From Clostridium carboxidivorans P7 (GTDB lineage: Bacteria; Bacillota; Clostridia; Clostridiales; Clostridiaceae), in NCBI RefSeq assembly GCF_001038625.1, contig NZ_CP011803.1, positions 3,100,001 to 3,164,000 of the forward strand: a DNA stretch of 64,000 nucleotides. The letters are read 5' to 3'. Below are positions 54,851 through 63,529 of the stretch, piece after piece. The position numbers and the translations under genes are program-made. How positions within the stretch are numbered: the first letter of the stretch is position 1; every line of letters begins with the position of its first letter. Under the pieces are notes generated by a model. It was given only the letters and a program-made list of their open reading frames with translations, did no database searches and was not told where the DNA came from.

Positions 54851-54953
54851 AGATGTGTGCGCTTGAAGTTACTAGTTTGAATTTTAACCTTTATCATATA
54901 TCACAGAATAAAAGTTAAAATTCAAACTTCCACTGCATTCTTGTCTCTCATTA
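54851..54953 (-). repeat. Family A repeat, copy 5 (short hairpin)
   Basis: On the minus strand it starts at the cadA stop codon: AATGCAGTGGAAGTTTGAAT, a loop with ATATATGATAA, and the complement GTTAAAATTCAAACTAG. It probably also serves as the cadA terminator. Confidence 0.85.
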
Positions 54954-57170
54954 CTTTTTCACTTTCAATGCTCTCATAGAATTTAGAATTGCAATTACTG
55001 CTACGCCTACATCTCCAAATACTGCTTCCCACATATTTGCAATTCCTAAGGCTCCTAATACTAGGATTATTGCTTTGACACCTAGCGCAAAAACTATATT
55101 TTGCATTACAATAGACTTTGTTCTTTTTGCTATTTTTATAGCAGTTACAATTTTGGAGGGTTCATCAGTCATGATTACTACATCTGCCGCTTCTATGGCT
55201 GCATCTGATCCTAAGCCTCCCATTGCTATACCTATATCTGCTCTTGCAAGTACTGGTGCATCGTTAATTCCATCTCCAACGAAAACGAGCTTTCCCTTTG
55301 ATGATTTTTCTTTTTCTACATTTTCAAGTTTTTCAACCTTGTCCTGTGGAAGAAGTTCAGAATAAACTTCATCTACTCCTAATTCTTGTCCAACTTTTGA
55401 ACCTACAACACTATTATCACCTGTTAGCATGATAGTCTTTTTAATTCCTATTGACTTTAATCCCTGTATTGCCATTTTTGAATCTTCTTTTATTTCGTCA
55501 GATATAACAATGTGTCCTGCATACTTTTTATCAATAGCTATAAATACTACTGTTCCAAAAGTGTCTATGGAATCATACTGTATTTTTTCTCTTTCCATCA
55601 ATTTAGCATTTCCACATAACACTTGTTTTCCTCTTATTTCTGCTCTAATGCCATGTCCTGATATTTCCTCATAGTTCTTCATATCACTTTTATTTATTTC
55701 TTTACCATAAGCTTTTAAGATGGAAGTAGCTATTGGATGATTAGAATAACTTTCTGCAAAAGCAGCATACTCCAATATTTCTTCCTTGGACATCTCATTA
55801 AAAGCTTCAATTTCAGTAACTTTAAATGTACCCTTTGTAAGTGTTCCTGTTTTATCAAAAACAACCATTTCCACATTATTTAAAGCTTCTAGATAATTGC
55901 CACCTTTTATAAGAATTCCATTTTTAGATGCTCCCCCTATACCTCCAAAGAAGCCAAGTGGTATTGATATTACCAATGCACAAGGGCAGGAAACTACTAA
56001 AAATACTAAGGCTCTGTATATCCACTCAGAAAAACTTGCATCACTAATTACCAAAGGTGGAATAAAAGCTAATAAAACAGCTGATACAACCACAACTGGA
56101 GTGTAGTATCTAGCAAACTTAGTTATAAACTTTTCTGTTGGTGCTTTTTTACTGCTTGCATTTTCTACTAAATTCAATATTTTAGCTACTGTAGATTCTG
56201 AAAATTCTTTTGTAACTTTAATAGTTAAAAGGCCATTTTTATTGATAAATCCACCTAATATTGTGTCACCTACTGCAGCCTCTCTTGGAACAGATTCACC
56301 TGTTAATGCAGAAGTATCTAACATTGATTTTCCTTCTAATATAGTTCCATCTAATGGTACTTTTTCACCTGGTGTTACAACAATTAAGTCTCCTATATTT
56401 ACTTCTTCAGGCTTAACCTTCTTTACTTCATCACCCAGTTTCAAATTAGCAAAATCCGGACGGATGTTCATAAGTGAAGAAATAGACTTTCTAGAATTAT
56501 TTACAGCTGCATCTTGAAACAATTCTCCTACTTGATAAAATAGCATAACTGCCACAGCTTCTGGAAATTGTTGAATTGAAAAAGCTCCAATAGTTGCAAT
56601 ACTCATCAAAAAATTCTCATCAAACACTTGTCCCTTTACTATATTTTTAAAAGCCTGTACTACTACTTCTCCACCTATTAAAATATAACTTATAATATAT
56701 AATGCAGCTTCCATCCAAAAGCTAAATTCAAAAATAGACGCAATTACAAATACTGCTGCACCAATGGATAGCTGGATTAGTTCCTTTTTGTTTAGTCCTT
56801 CTTCATGATTGTGATTATGAGCATGTTCCTCATTATCATGCACTTTCTCTTTGGCTAATTCTTTACTTAACATCTTCTCTTTCATAATAACTTGTGATTC
56901 AATATTTTTTACAATTTTTTCAGCCGCTGCAATAAGCTCATCAGTTCTACTTATTTCTTCAATTTCTAATGCCAAAGACTTTCTCATAAAATCTACAGAA
57001 ACATTTGTAATACCTTCTATTCTACTTATATTTCTTTCCATCTTAGCTGCACAATTTGCACAACCCAATCCCTCTAATACAAACTCTTTTCTCAATTTAC
57101 CTTTCGTATTTTTTTGGGGGATTTTAATAGTCTTATTTGGTATCTTTCCTTTTTTTATTACAGTTGCCAT
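54951..57170 (-). CDS. cadA: Heavy-metal P1B-type ATPase (Cd2+/Zn2+/Pb2+ exporter)
   Basis: 739 residues. One metal-binding domain with GLGCANC (C37, C40), a His-rich stretch (HDNEEHAHNHNH near 108-120), then eight membrane helices. The transport motif is SCPCALVIS, phosphorylation DKTGTLTKG, phosphatase TGES, SNHPIA (HP motif) and GDGINDAPVLARADIG. CPC plus the C-terminal pattern fits the zinc/cadmium/lead subgroup. Start ATG after GAAGGTGGTG. It follows the ArsR-type repressor gene by 18 bases and is surely controlled by it. Confidence 0.94.
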   Translation of the reverse strand: MATVIKKGKIPNKTIKIPQKNTKGKLRKEFVLEGLGCANCAAKMERNISRIEGITNVSVDFMRKSLALEIEEISRTDELIAAAEKIVKNIESQVIMKEKMLSKELAKEKVHDNEEHAHNHNHEEGLNKKELIQLSIGAAVFVIASIFEFSFWMEAALYIISYILIGGEVVVQAFKNIVKGQVFDENFLMSIATIGAFSIQQFPEAVAVMLFYQVGELFQDAAVNNSRKSISSLMNIRPDFANLKLGDEVKKVKPEEVNIGDLIVVTPGEKVPLDGTILEGKSMLDTSALTGESVPREAAVGDTILGGFINKNGLLTIKVTKEFSESTVAKILNLVENASSKKAPTEKFITKFARYYTPVVVVSAVLLAFIPPLVISDASFSEWIYRALVFLVVSCPCALVISIPLGFFGGIGGASKNGILIKGGNYLEALNNVEMVVFDKTGTLTKGTFKVTEIEAFNEMSKEEILEYAAFAESYSNHPIATSILKAYGKEINKSDMKNYEEISGHGIRAEIRGKQVLCGNAKLMEREKIQYDSIDTFGTVVFIAIDKKYAGHIVISDEIKEDSKMAIQGLKSIGIKKTIMLTGDNSVVGSKVGQELGVDEVYSELLPQDKVEKLENVEKEKSSKGKLVFVGDGINDAPVLARADIGIAMGGLGSDAAIEAADVVIMTDEPSKIVTAIKIAKRTKSIVMQNIVFALGVKAIILVLGALGIANMWEAVFGDVGVAVIAILNSMRALKVKK

Positions 57171-57188
57171 TTTAGCACCACCTTCAAT

Positions 57189-57554
57189 TTATCTTTCATT
57201 AATGTGAAGTAATCCTTGGTCAAAAATACGCTTTACATGTTCATCATCAAGAGAATAGTATACAACTTTTCCCTCTTTTCTAAACTTTACTAGTCTTGCT
57301 TGTTTAAGTACCCTTAATTGATGTGATATTGCAGATTGAGTCATTGAAAATAAAGCTGCTATATCACATACACACATTTCTGCTTTAAATAGTGCACATA
57401 TTATCTTTATTCTTGTGGTATCACCATAAACCTTAAAAAATTCTGCTAAATCATACAGCTTTTCCTCTTCAGGTATGCTTTTCTTCACTTCATTTATTAC
57501 ATCCTCATGTATTACATTACAATTACAAACTTCAATATTATTTTTATTTTCCAT
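57189..57554 (-). CDS. cadC: ArsR/SmtB-family metal-responsive repressor (CadC-like)
   Basis: 121 residues from ATG at 57554 (TTGGAGGAT upstream); a TTG four codons earlier overlaps that site. Winged helix with FSMTQSAISHQLRVLK. Two metal sites can be placed: the alpha-3N type, C10 and C12 at the N-terminus with C61 and C63 (CVCDIA), which senses Cd/Pb; and the alpha-5 type (D103, H106, H117, E120), which senses Zn. First gene of the cad operon. Confidence 0.92.
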   Translation of the reverse strand: MENKNNIEVCNCNVIHEDVINEVKKSIPEEEKLYDLAEFFKVYGDTTRIKIICALFKAEMCVCDIAALFSMTQSAISHQLRVLKQARLVKFRKEGKVVYYSLDDEHVKRIFDQGLLHINER

Positions 57555-57672
57555 ATAATCCTCCAAATATATTAAATTGTTTATGTGCTCATATGTTTAT
57601 CTGTTCATATATTCATATTAATTCTTTTATGCAATTTTGTCAATATTTACTTTTACTCTATTTATAAATTAA

Positions 57673-57706
57673 ACGACCATATAAAACTTTCAGTTTTATA
57701 TGGCCG
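57673..57706 (-). terminator. Terminator behind the four-helix membrane protein gene
   Basis: CCATATAAAACT and AGTTTTATATGG arms, perfect, with T-rich tail on the minus strand. Confidence 0.8.
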
Positions 57707-57760
57707 CTTACTCTTTGAACAACTATCGTATTTAAAACTATATATTAATAAAAAACTAAA

Positions 57761-58132
57761 TTACATAGCTCTACCAGGAATCACCGCATCCAATATTCCA
57801 ATAACTATGGCTGCTAATATTGAACCCATTATAGATACCCTCATATTAGGAACTAAAAATTGTGTTAAATATATTATTATAGCAGCAATAACAAATCCTT
57901 TAAGTCCTCTTCCAAAAGGTGATGCATCAACGCCCATAAAAGATTCTACTAAATAATCTATTACAGTTATTACAACTGCAGCTAATAAGAATGACCACAT
58001 ACCAATGATAGTAAAACCTGGTGTCAAAAATGATGTTATTGCTAAAATAACTGCAACTGCTATGAGTCTTCCTATCCAATGTATAACACCGCCGCCTGAA
58101 TGTTCTTCTCTTTCTCGTTTTTCATGTGCCAT
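57761..58132 (-). CDS. Small four-helix membrane protein of the phage-holin family (DUF/holin 4 type)
   Basis: 123 residues with four membrane helices and a charged, glycine-containing N-terminus (EEHSGGGVIHWIGRLIA). The layout matches the Mycobacterial 4-TMS phage holin superfamily, which is widespread in bacterial chromosomes and usually not phage-borne. No lysis gene is nearby, so a holin role is doubtful. Start ATG after GGAGG. Confidence 0.8.
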   Translation of the reverse strand: MAHEKREREEHSGGGVIHWIGRLIAVAVILAITSFLTPGFTIIGMWSFLLAAVVITVIDYLVESFMGVDASPFGRGLKGFVIAAIIIYLTQFLVPNMRVSIMGSILAAIVIGILDAVIPGRAM

Positions 58133-58487
58133 TAATAATTACCTCCTTTAGAAAAGTAAATTTGACTTCATGAATACATGCTTAAGCAAGCTCAACTAAG
58201 ATTTATATAAAAAATTAGAAACCTAATATCAATCAAGCTTTACTTTTATTAGCATATACATGTAGTTTTCTCATATTACTTAAAAATATAAGTGGTAAGT
58301 ATTCCTTAATAATGACACACTAATTTATATATAAACTTCTTGACAAATACATTTTCAGGAAATTGGGAAGAACTTAAAATATTTTATTAAAATTGCTTAA
58401 ATGAACCATAAAATGTAAATAATTGAAAAATCAAGAGATGCTATTTCCGCTGCTAAAAAAAGTATTATGAAATAGATATTATATAGC
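58133..58487. other. AT-rich gap before the glycine-riboswitch-like leader
   Basis: 355 bases. A TTGACA lies near 58343 but no good -10 follows. No gene or fold seen. Confidence 0.5.
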
Positions 58488-58536
58488 CCCATACTGTGAA
58501 ATCTGGGTTGAAATCAGATTAATGGGATGATATAAT
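58488..58536 (+). promoter_or_regulatory. Near-consensus promoter overlapped by an inverted repeat
   Basis: -35 TTGAAA at 58508-58513 and -10 TATAAT at 58531-58536, spacing exactly 17. The -35 lies in a nested inverted repeat: CCCAT (58488) with ATGGG (58522), and ATCTG with CAGAT inside, which could be an operator. The leader RNA would start near 58543. Confidence 0.75.
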
Positions 58537-58566
58537 GAAGCCAAGATATTAAAATTTAATATTGTT

Positions 58567-58752
58567 CGGGTGAATATAGCGTGAGATAACAATTTGTTAA
58601 CCGAAGAAGCAATGATATAGTTCCACGGCTACATCAGAAACTTTCAGGTACCCATAGCGCTATAGGACGAAACTCTGAAAATTTGTTTAAATACAAAACC
58701 CAAGGTGTAAGATATATATTTATATCCAAACTCTCAGGTAAAGAATACAGAG
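58567..58752 (+). ncRNA. Tandem glycine-riboswitch-like element
   Basis: Two consecutive aptamer-like units. Unit 1 (58576-58663) is closed by ATAGCG/CGCTAT and holds AACCGAAGAAGCAA, ACTTTCAGGTA and AGGAC. Unit 2 (58673-58752) is closed by CTCTG/CAGAG and holds ACCCAAGGTGTAAG and CAAACTCTCAGGTAAAG. CTCTCAGG, the C-GAAG-rich loop and a short linker between two units are hallmarks of glycine riboswitches. Unit 1 has a longer insertion than usual (ATGATATAGTTCC and on) and departs from consensus, so its ligand binding is less sure. Confidence 0.75.
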
Positions 58753-58796
58753 GACATGTGGTGAAAGCTTAGGCTTTGCCTCATGTCCTTATTTTA
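58751..58796 (+). terminator. Expression-platform terminator
   Basis: AGGACATGTGGTGAAAGC, TTAG, GCTTTGCCTCATGTCCT, then TATTTTATT. Its left arm shares bases with the end of aptamer 2 P1, so glycine binding would compete with the terminator and switch the gene on. Confidence 0.8.
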
Positions 58797-58828
58797 TTGC
58801 CAAGAATTATTTAAAGGAGGTATTTTTT

Positions 58829-59389
58829 ATGAACGAAGAATTATATCAAGTTGAAAAATTTTTAAGCCAGTATGGTATGAAATTAGGTGAAAATAACTGC
58901 ATAACCAACGGCTTGCTAAAACAATTAAATAGAAAAAATATCTTAGCACGATCTATGCGCTGTGTATATATTTTAGATAACTTTATAATTAAAGCTTCAT
59001 CTGATGCTACAGGATTTTCTTTACCTGTAGGAGCAGATCAATGCATTAACGAATTTGAAATCTATACATCAAAGGATGAAAAACTTGAAAATTTTAAAGA
59101 TATATTATGTCCAGTATATGCAATATATAAAAGTAAGTTTTTATATTTGACTGTCCATAAACGTTTGACCCCTATAGATACCAGCATAGATTCTGATGAG
59201 ACAATATATGGCTATGTAGAGAAAGAAAAAAATTTTTCAAACCAGAAAACCTTTTTCTCAAAACTAGAGAAGTTCAAAAATTTATTTGTAACTAAATCTC
59301 CTCAATTACAAAATGAATACTGTAAGGTTAACTCCTTTGGATATGATGAAAATAACAACCTATATGTTCTTGACTATGGGATGTTATAG
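58829..59389 (+). CDS. Unknown small protein with kinase-like features
   Basis: 186 residues, no family recognised with confidence. The layout recalls a cut-down protein-kinase fold: FIIKAS with K55 (ATP lysine position), NEFEIY near 74-79 (helix C glutamate), a hinge-like YLTVHKRLTP, and YVLDYG at 179-184 in place of DFG. A catalytic HxD loop is not visible, so it may be a pseudokinase or a different fold. Start ATG after AAAGGAGG. It is the only gene behind the glycine-riboswitch-like leader and has its own terminator, so it should be expressed as a single unit that responds to glycine. Confidence 0.6.
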   Translation: MNEELYQVEKFLSQYGMKLGENNCITNGLLKQLNRKNILARSMRCVYILDNFIIKASSDATGFSLPVGADQCINEFEIYTSKDEKLENFKDILCPVYAIYKSKFLYLTVHKRLTPIDTSIDSDETIYGYVEKEKNFSNQKTFFSKLEKFKNLFVTKSPQLQNEYCKVNSFGYDENNNLYVLDYGML

Positions 59390-59428
59390 GATTATATAAC
59401 CGAGTGTTAACAATTTAAACAAAATGGA

Positions 59429-59476
59429 AACATCCTTAGATTTGTATAAATTAAATCTAAGGATGTTCCCTTATTT
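59429..59476 (+). terminator. Terminator of the kinase-like gene
   Basis: AACATCCTTAGATTT and AAATCTAAGGATGTT perfect arms followed by CCCTTATTTTT. Confidence 0.88.
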
Positions 59477-59541
59477 TTACTTCAATTCTCCAACTGTCTT
59501 ATTATATTTGAAAAAGGATTTAATTATTCAATAGTAAACAT

Positions 59542-59570
59542 TTCCATAGCAATAAAATTCATGCTATAAT
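59542..59570 (+). promoter_or_regulatory. Probable promoter of the LRR protein gene
   Basis: TATAAT at 59565-59570 with a weak TTCCAT -35 17 bases upstream, about 40 bases before the start codon. Confidence 0.45.
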
Positions 59571-59610
59571 TAAAATCATAAAAATACAAATATAATAAGG
59601 AGTGATTAGC

Positions 59611-62600
59611 TTGATTAATAAAAAGTTTAAAAAGTTACCCATTTTCTTATTTTCATTCATTTTTATTCTACAATCAAGTGTTGTTTGTGCTAAAATTAAT
59701 GACAACCAAACCGTAGAACCTAGTAAAATATGGACCGTTACATTTACTCAAGAACTTGTATTAAATGAGTCAAATAAACAAAATATTACTGTAAAAGACT
59801 CTAAAGGAAATGTAGTCAGCTGTAAGTTAACTTTAGGACAAGATGGTAAAAGTGTTATAATAAATCCACCAGCTGAAGGATTTATTTCTGGAGAAAAGTA
59901 TACTTTAAATATTGGTAATCAATTAAAATCTAAGTCAGGGAAAAAAATAAGAAGTGCTAAAACGATAAATTTTACCATTAGAAGTGGAATTGTTACGTTC
60001 CCGGATAAGAATTTAGAAAACGTAATTAGAGATACTATTCAAAAACCTACTGGAGATATTTTGAAGAGTGATGTTAGTGCAATAAAAACTCTACAAGTTG
60101 GAGGAAAAGGTATAACTAACATTTCAGGCATAGAAAATTTAACTAGTTTGACCTATTTGGAATTAAGCAATAACCAAATAATTAGCCTAGAACCTTTAAA
60201 AGGATTAACAAACCTGACATATTTGGAGTTAACTAACACTAACATCTCTGCCCTAGAATCATTAAGAGGGTTGACTAAATTGACTAGCTTGTTTTTAGCT
60301 AACAATCAAATCAACAACTTAGATCCTTTAAAAGCATTAGTTAACTTGAACTCTTTATCTTTAGTCAATAATAAAATTATCAACATAGATCCTCTAATAG
60401 GATTGACTAACTTAAATACATTGTGGTTATCTAACAATCAAATCAGTGATATAACCTCTTTAAATGGATTGACTAAATTGAATAAATTGTTTTTAGATAA
60501 CAATCAAATTGTTAGCATAGAACCTTTAAAAGGGTTAACAAATTTGACTTGGTTGTATTTAAAATCCAATCAAATTAAAGATTATTCACCAGTTAATTCT
60601 TATTATACGAATCTGCAATATAAAGATTTTCAAATAGTAAATTCAATAAGTTTAAACAAAACTACAGATAATTTAACAGTAGGTGACACAGATAATTTAG
60701 TAGCAACTGTAAATCCAATAGATGCTACAAATCCATCTGTAACATGGACATCCTCCGATAGCACTATTGCAACAGTGGATGCTATAGGAAAAATAAAAGC
60801 AGTAAATGCAGGAACAGCACTAATAACAGCAACAACAGTGGATGGAAATAAAAAAGCATCTTGTAACCTTTCTGTTACTGCTAAAAGTTCAACCAATAAC
60901 AGTGAAATTGTTACATTCCCAGATAAGAATTTAGAAAACGTAATTAGAGATACTATTCAAAAACCTACTGGAGATATTTTGAAGAGTGATGTTAGTGCGA
61001 TAAAAACTCTACAAGTTGGAGGAAAAGGTATAACTAACATTTCAGGCATAGAAAATTTAACTAGTTTGACCTATTTGGAATTAAACAATAACCAAATAAT
61101 TAGCCTAGAACCTTTAAAAGGATTAACAAACCTGACATATTTGGAGTTAACTAACACTAACATCTCTGCCCTAGAATCATTAAGAGGGTTGACTAAATTG
61201 ACTAGCTTGTTTTTAGCTAACAATCAAATCAACAACTTAGATCCTTTAAAAGCATTAGTTAACTTGAACTCTTTATCTTTAGTCAATAATAAAATTATCA
61301 ACATAGATCCTCTAATAGGATTGACTAACTTAAATACATTGTGGTTATCTAACAATCAAATCAGTGATATAACCTCTTTAAATGGATTGACTAAATTGAA
61401 TAAATTGTTTTTAGATAACAATCAAATTGTTAGCATAGAACCTTTAAAAGGGTTAACAAATTTCACTTGGTTGTATTTAAAATCCAATCAAATTAAAGAT
61501 TATTCACCAGTTAATTCTTATTATACGAATCTGCAATATAAAGATTTTCAAATAGTAAATTCAATAAGTTTAAACAAAACTACAGATAATTTAACAGTAG
61601 GTGACACAGATAATTTAGTAGCAACTGTAAATCCAATAGATGCTACAAATCCATCTGTAACATGGACATCCTCCGATAGCACTATTGCAACAGTGGATGC
61701 TATAGGAAAAATAAAAGCAGTAAATGCAGGTACAGCACTAATAACAGCAGCAACAGTGGATGGAAATAAGAAAGCATCCTGTAACCTTACTATTACTGCC
61801 AAAAGTTCAACTAATAACAGTGAAATTGTTACATTCCCGGATAAGAATTTAGAAAATGCAATTAGAGATACTATTAAAAAACCTACTGGAGATATTTTGA
61901 AGAGTGATGTTAGTTCAATAAAAACTCTGCAAGTTGGAGGAAAAGGTATAACTAATATTTCAGGTATAGAAAATTTAACTAGTTTGACCTATTTGGAGTT
62001 AAGCAATAACCAAATAATTAGCCTAGAACCTTTAAAAGGATTAACAAATCTGACATATTTGGAGTTAACTAACACTAACATCACTGATCTAGAATCATTA
62101 AGAGGGTTGACTAAATTGACTAGCTTGTTTTTAGCTGACAACCAAATCAACAACTTAGATCCTTTAAAAGCATTAGTTAATTTGAACTCTTTATCTTTAG
62201 TCAATAATAAAATTATCAACATAGATCCTCTAATGGGATTGACAAACTTAAATACATTGTGGTTATCTAACAATCAAATTAATGATATAACCTCTTTAAA
62301 TGCATTGACTAAATTAAATAAATTGTTTTTAGATAACAATCAAATTACTAGTATAGAACCTTTAAAAGGATTAACAAACTTGACTTGGTTGTATTTAAAA
62401 TCCAATCAAATTAAAGATTATTCACCAGTTAATTCTTATTATACTAATCTACAATATAAGGATTTTAAAATAGTAAACACTATAAGTTTGAATAAAATTA
62501 CAGACAATTTAACAGTAGGTGACACAGATAATTTAGTAGCAACTGTAAATCCAATAGATGCTACAAATCCTGCTGTAACATGGACATCCTCAGATAATAC

Positions 62601-63402
62601 TATTGCATCAGTGGATTCTATAGGAAAAATAACAGCAGTAAAGGCAGGGACAGCATTAATAACAGCAGCAACAGTGGATGGAAATAAGAAAGCATCCTGT
62701 AACCTTACTGTTACTGCTAAAAGTTCAACTGATAACAGTGAAATTGTTACATTCCCGGATAAGAATTTAGAAAATGCAATTAGAGATACTATTAAAAAAC
62801 CTACTGGAGATATTTTGAAGAGTGATGTTAGTTCAATAAAAACTCTGCAAGTTGGAGGAAAAGGTATAACTAATATTTCAGGTATAGAAAATTTAACTAG
62901 TTTGACCTATTTGGAGTTAAGCAATAACCAAATAATTAGCCTAGAACCTTTAAAAGGATTAACAAATCTGACATATTTGGAGTTAACTAACACTAACATC
63001 ACTGATCTAGAATCATTAAGAGGGTTGACTAAATTGACTAGCTTGTTTTTAGCTGACAACCAAATCAACAACTTAGATCCTTTAAAAGCATTAGTTAATT
63101 TGAACTCTTTATCTTTAGTCAATAATAAAATTATCAACATAGATCCTCTAATGGGATTGACAAACTTAAATACATTGTGGTTATCTAACAATCAAATTAA
63201 TGATATAACCTCTTTAAATGGATTGACTAAATTAAATAAATTGTTTTTAGATAACAATCAAATCACTAGTATAGAACCTTTAAAAGGATTAATAAACTTG
63301 ACTTGGTTGTATTTAAAATCCAACCAAATTACAGATTATTCACCAGTTAACTCTTATTATACAAATCTACAATATAAGGATTTTCAAATAGTAGCACAAT
63401 AA
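59611..63402 (+). CDS. Secreted leucine-rich-repeat / Ig-like protein made of four near-identical 306-residue units
   Basis: 1263 residues from TTG at 59611 (AAGGAGTG six bases upstream). A signal peptide (PIFLFSFIFILQSSVVCA) leads to an Ig-like domain (about 28-125). Then four copies of a 306-residue unit follow: a PDKNLENxIRDTI cap, about eight 22-residue internalin-type LRRs (NLTSLTYLELSNNQI), and a BIG2-type Ig domain (VTWTSSDSTIATVD). The fourth ends after its LRRs with no Ig domain. No LPXTG, SLH, CW-binding or other anchor is visible, so it is probably released or held by partner binding. LRR proteins of this kind bind proteins or glycans on other cells. Confidence 0.9.
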   Translation: MINKKFKKLPIFLFSFIFILQSSVVCAKINDNQTVEPSKIWTVTFTQELVLNESNKQNITVKDSKGNVVSCKLTLGQDGKSVIINPPAEGFISGEKYTLNIGNQLKSKSGKKIRSAKTINFTIRSGIVTFPDKNLENVIRDTIQKPTGDILKSDVSAIKTLQVGGKGITNISGIENLTSLTYLELSNNQIISLEPLKGLTNLTYLELTNTNISALESLRGLTKLTSLFLANNQINNLDPLKALVNLNSLSLVNNKIINIDPLIGLTNLNTLWLSNNQISDITSLNGLTKLNKLFLDNNQIVSIEPLKGLTNLTWLYLKSNQIKDYSPVNSYYTNLQYKDFQIVNSISLNKTTDNLTVGDTDNLVATVNPIDATNPSVTWTSSDSTIATVDAIGKIKAVNAGTALITATTVDGNKKASCNLSVTAKSSTNNSEIVTFPDKNLENVIRDTIQKPTGDILKSDVSAIKTLQVGGKGITNISGIENLTSLTYLELNNNQIISLEPLKGLTNLTYLELTNTNISALESLRGLTKLTSLFLANNQINNLDPLKALVNLNSLSLVNNKIINIDPLIGLTNLNTLWLSNNQISDITSLNGLTKLNKLFLDNNQIVSIEPLKGLTNFTWLYLKSNQIKDYSPVNSYYTNLQYKDFQIVNSISLNKTTDNLTVGDTDNLVATVNPIDATNPSVTWTSSDSTIATVDAIGKIKAVNAGTALITAATVDGNKKASCNLTITAKSSTNNSEIVTFPDKNLENAIRDTIKKPTGDILKSDVSSIKTLQVGGKGITNISGIENLTSLTYLELSNNQIISLEPLKGLTNLTYLELTNTNITDLESLRGLTKLTSLFLADNQINNLDPLKALVNLNSLSLVNNKIINIDPLMGLTNLNTLWLSNNQINDITSLNALTKLNKLFLDNNQITSIEPLKGLTNLTWLYLKSNQIKDYSPVNSYYTNLQYKDFKIVNTISLNKITDNLTVGDTDNLVATVNPIDATNPAVTWTSSDNTIASVDSIGKITAVKAGTALITAATVDGNKKASCNLTVTAKSSTDNSEIVTFPDKNLENAIRDTIKKPTGDILKSDVSSIKTLQVGGKGITNISGIENLTSLTYLELSNNQIISLEPLKGLTNLTYLELTNTNITDLESLRGLTKLTSLFLADNQINNLDPLKALVNLNSLSLVNNKIINIDPLMGLTNLNTLWLSNNQINDITSLNGLTKLNKLFLDNNQITSIEPLKGLINLTWLYLKSNQITDYSPVNSYYTNLQYKDFQIVAQ
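59989..63399 (+). repeat. Four tandem 918-bp coding repeats
   Basis: Units begin at 59989, 60907, 61825 and 62743, exactly 918 bases apart; the last is truncated at about 657 bases. Units 1 and 2 are nearly identical in DNA, as are 3 and 4, while the two pairs share distinct changes (ENVIRDTIQKP against ENAIRDTIKKP, NISALES against NITDLES). Confidence 0.95.
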
Positions 63403-63412
63403 ATTTAAATTT

Positions 63413-63468
63413 GGTTCTTTCCAAAGTTAGTTGATTTTTCAAAATCTCTCTAAGGAAAGAACCTTTCT
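63413..63468 (+). terminator. Terminator of the LRR gene
   Basis: GGTTCTTTCC and GGAAAGAACC arms around a 31-base loop, followed by TTTCTC; modest T-run. Confidence 0.6.
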
Positions 63469-63529
63469 CATTAATGTTTTAAATTTACATCTGCCATACA
63501 TTATCCTTCTCAATTGGAAAATTCAATTC

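Noticed and set aside
57761..58132. Holin as evidence of a prophage
   Set aside because: No endolysin, portal, capsid or integrase genes are present; proteins of this family are common chromosomal genes in Firmicutes.
58543..58828. c-di-AMP (ydaO), lysine or group I intron elements as explanation of the structured leader
   Set aside because: The two CTYTCAGG blocks, the CCGAAGAAGC/CCCAAGGTG loops and tandem layout fit glycine aptamers better; no intron core or ydaO-type conserved blocks are seen.
60630..63191. Several minus-strand frames of 84-94 codons inside the LRR gene
   Set aside because: They recur at each 918-bp unit because the DNA repeats, and are reversals of the LRR and Ig codons.
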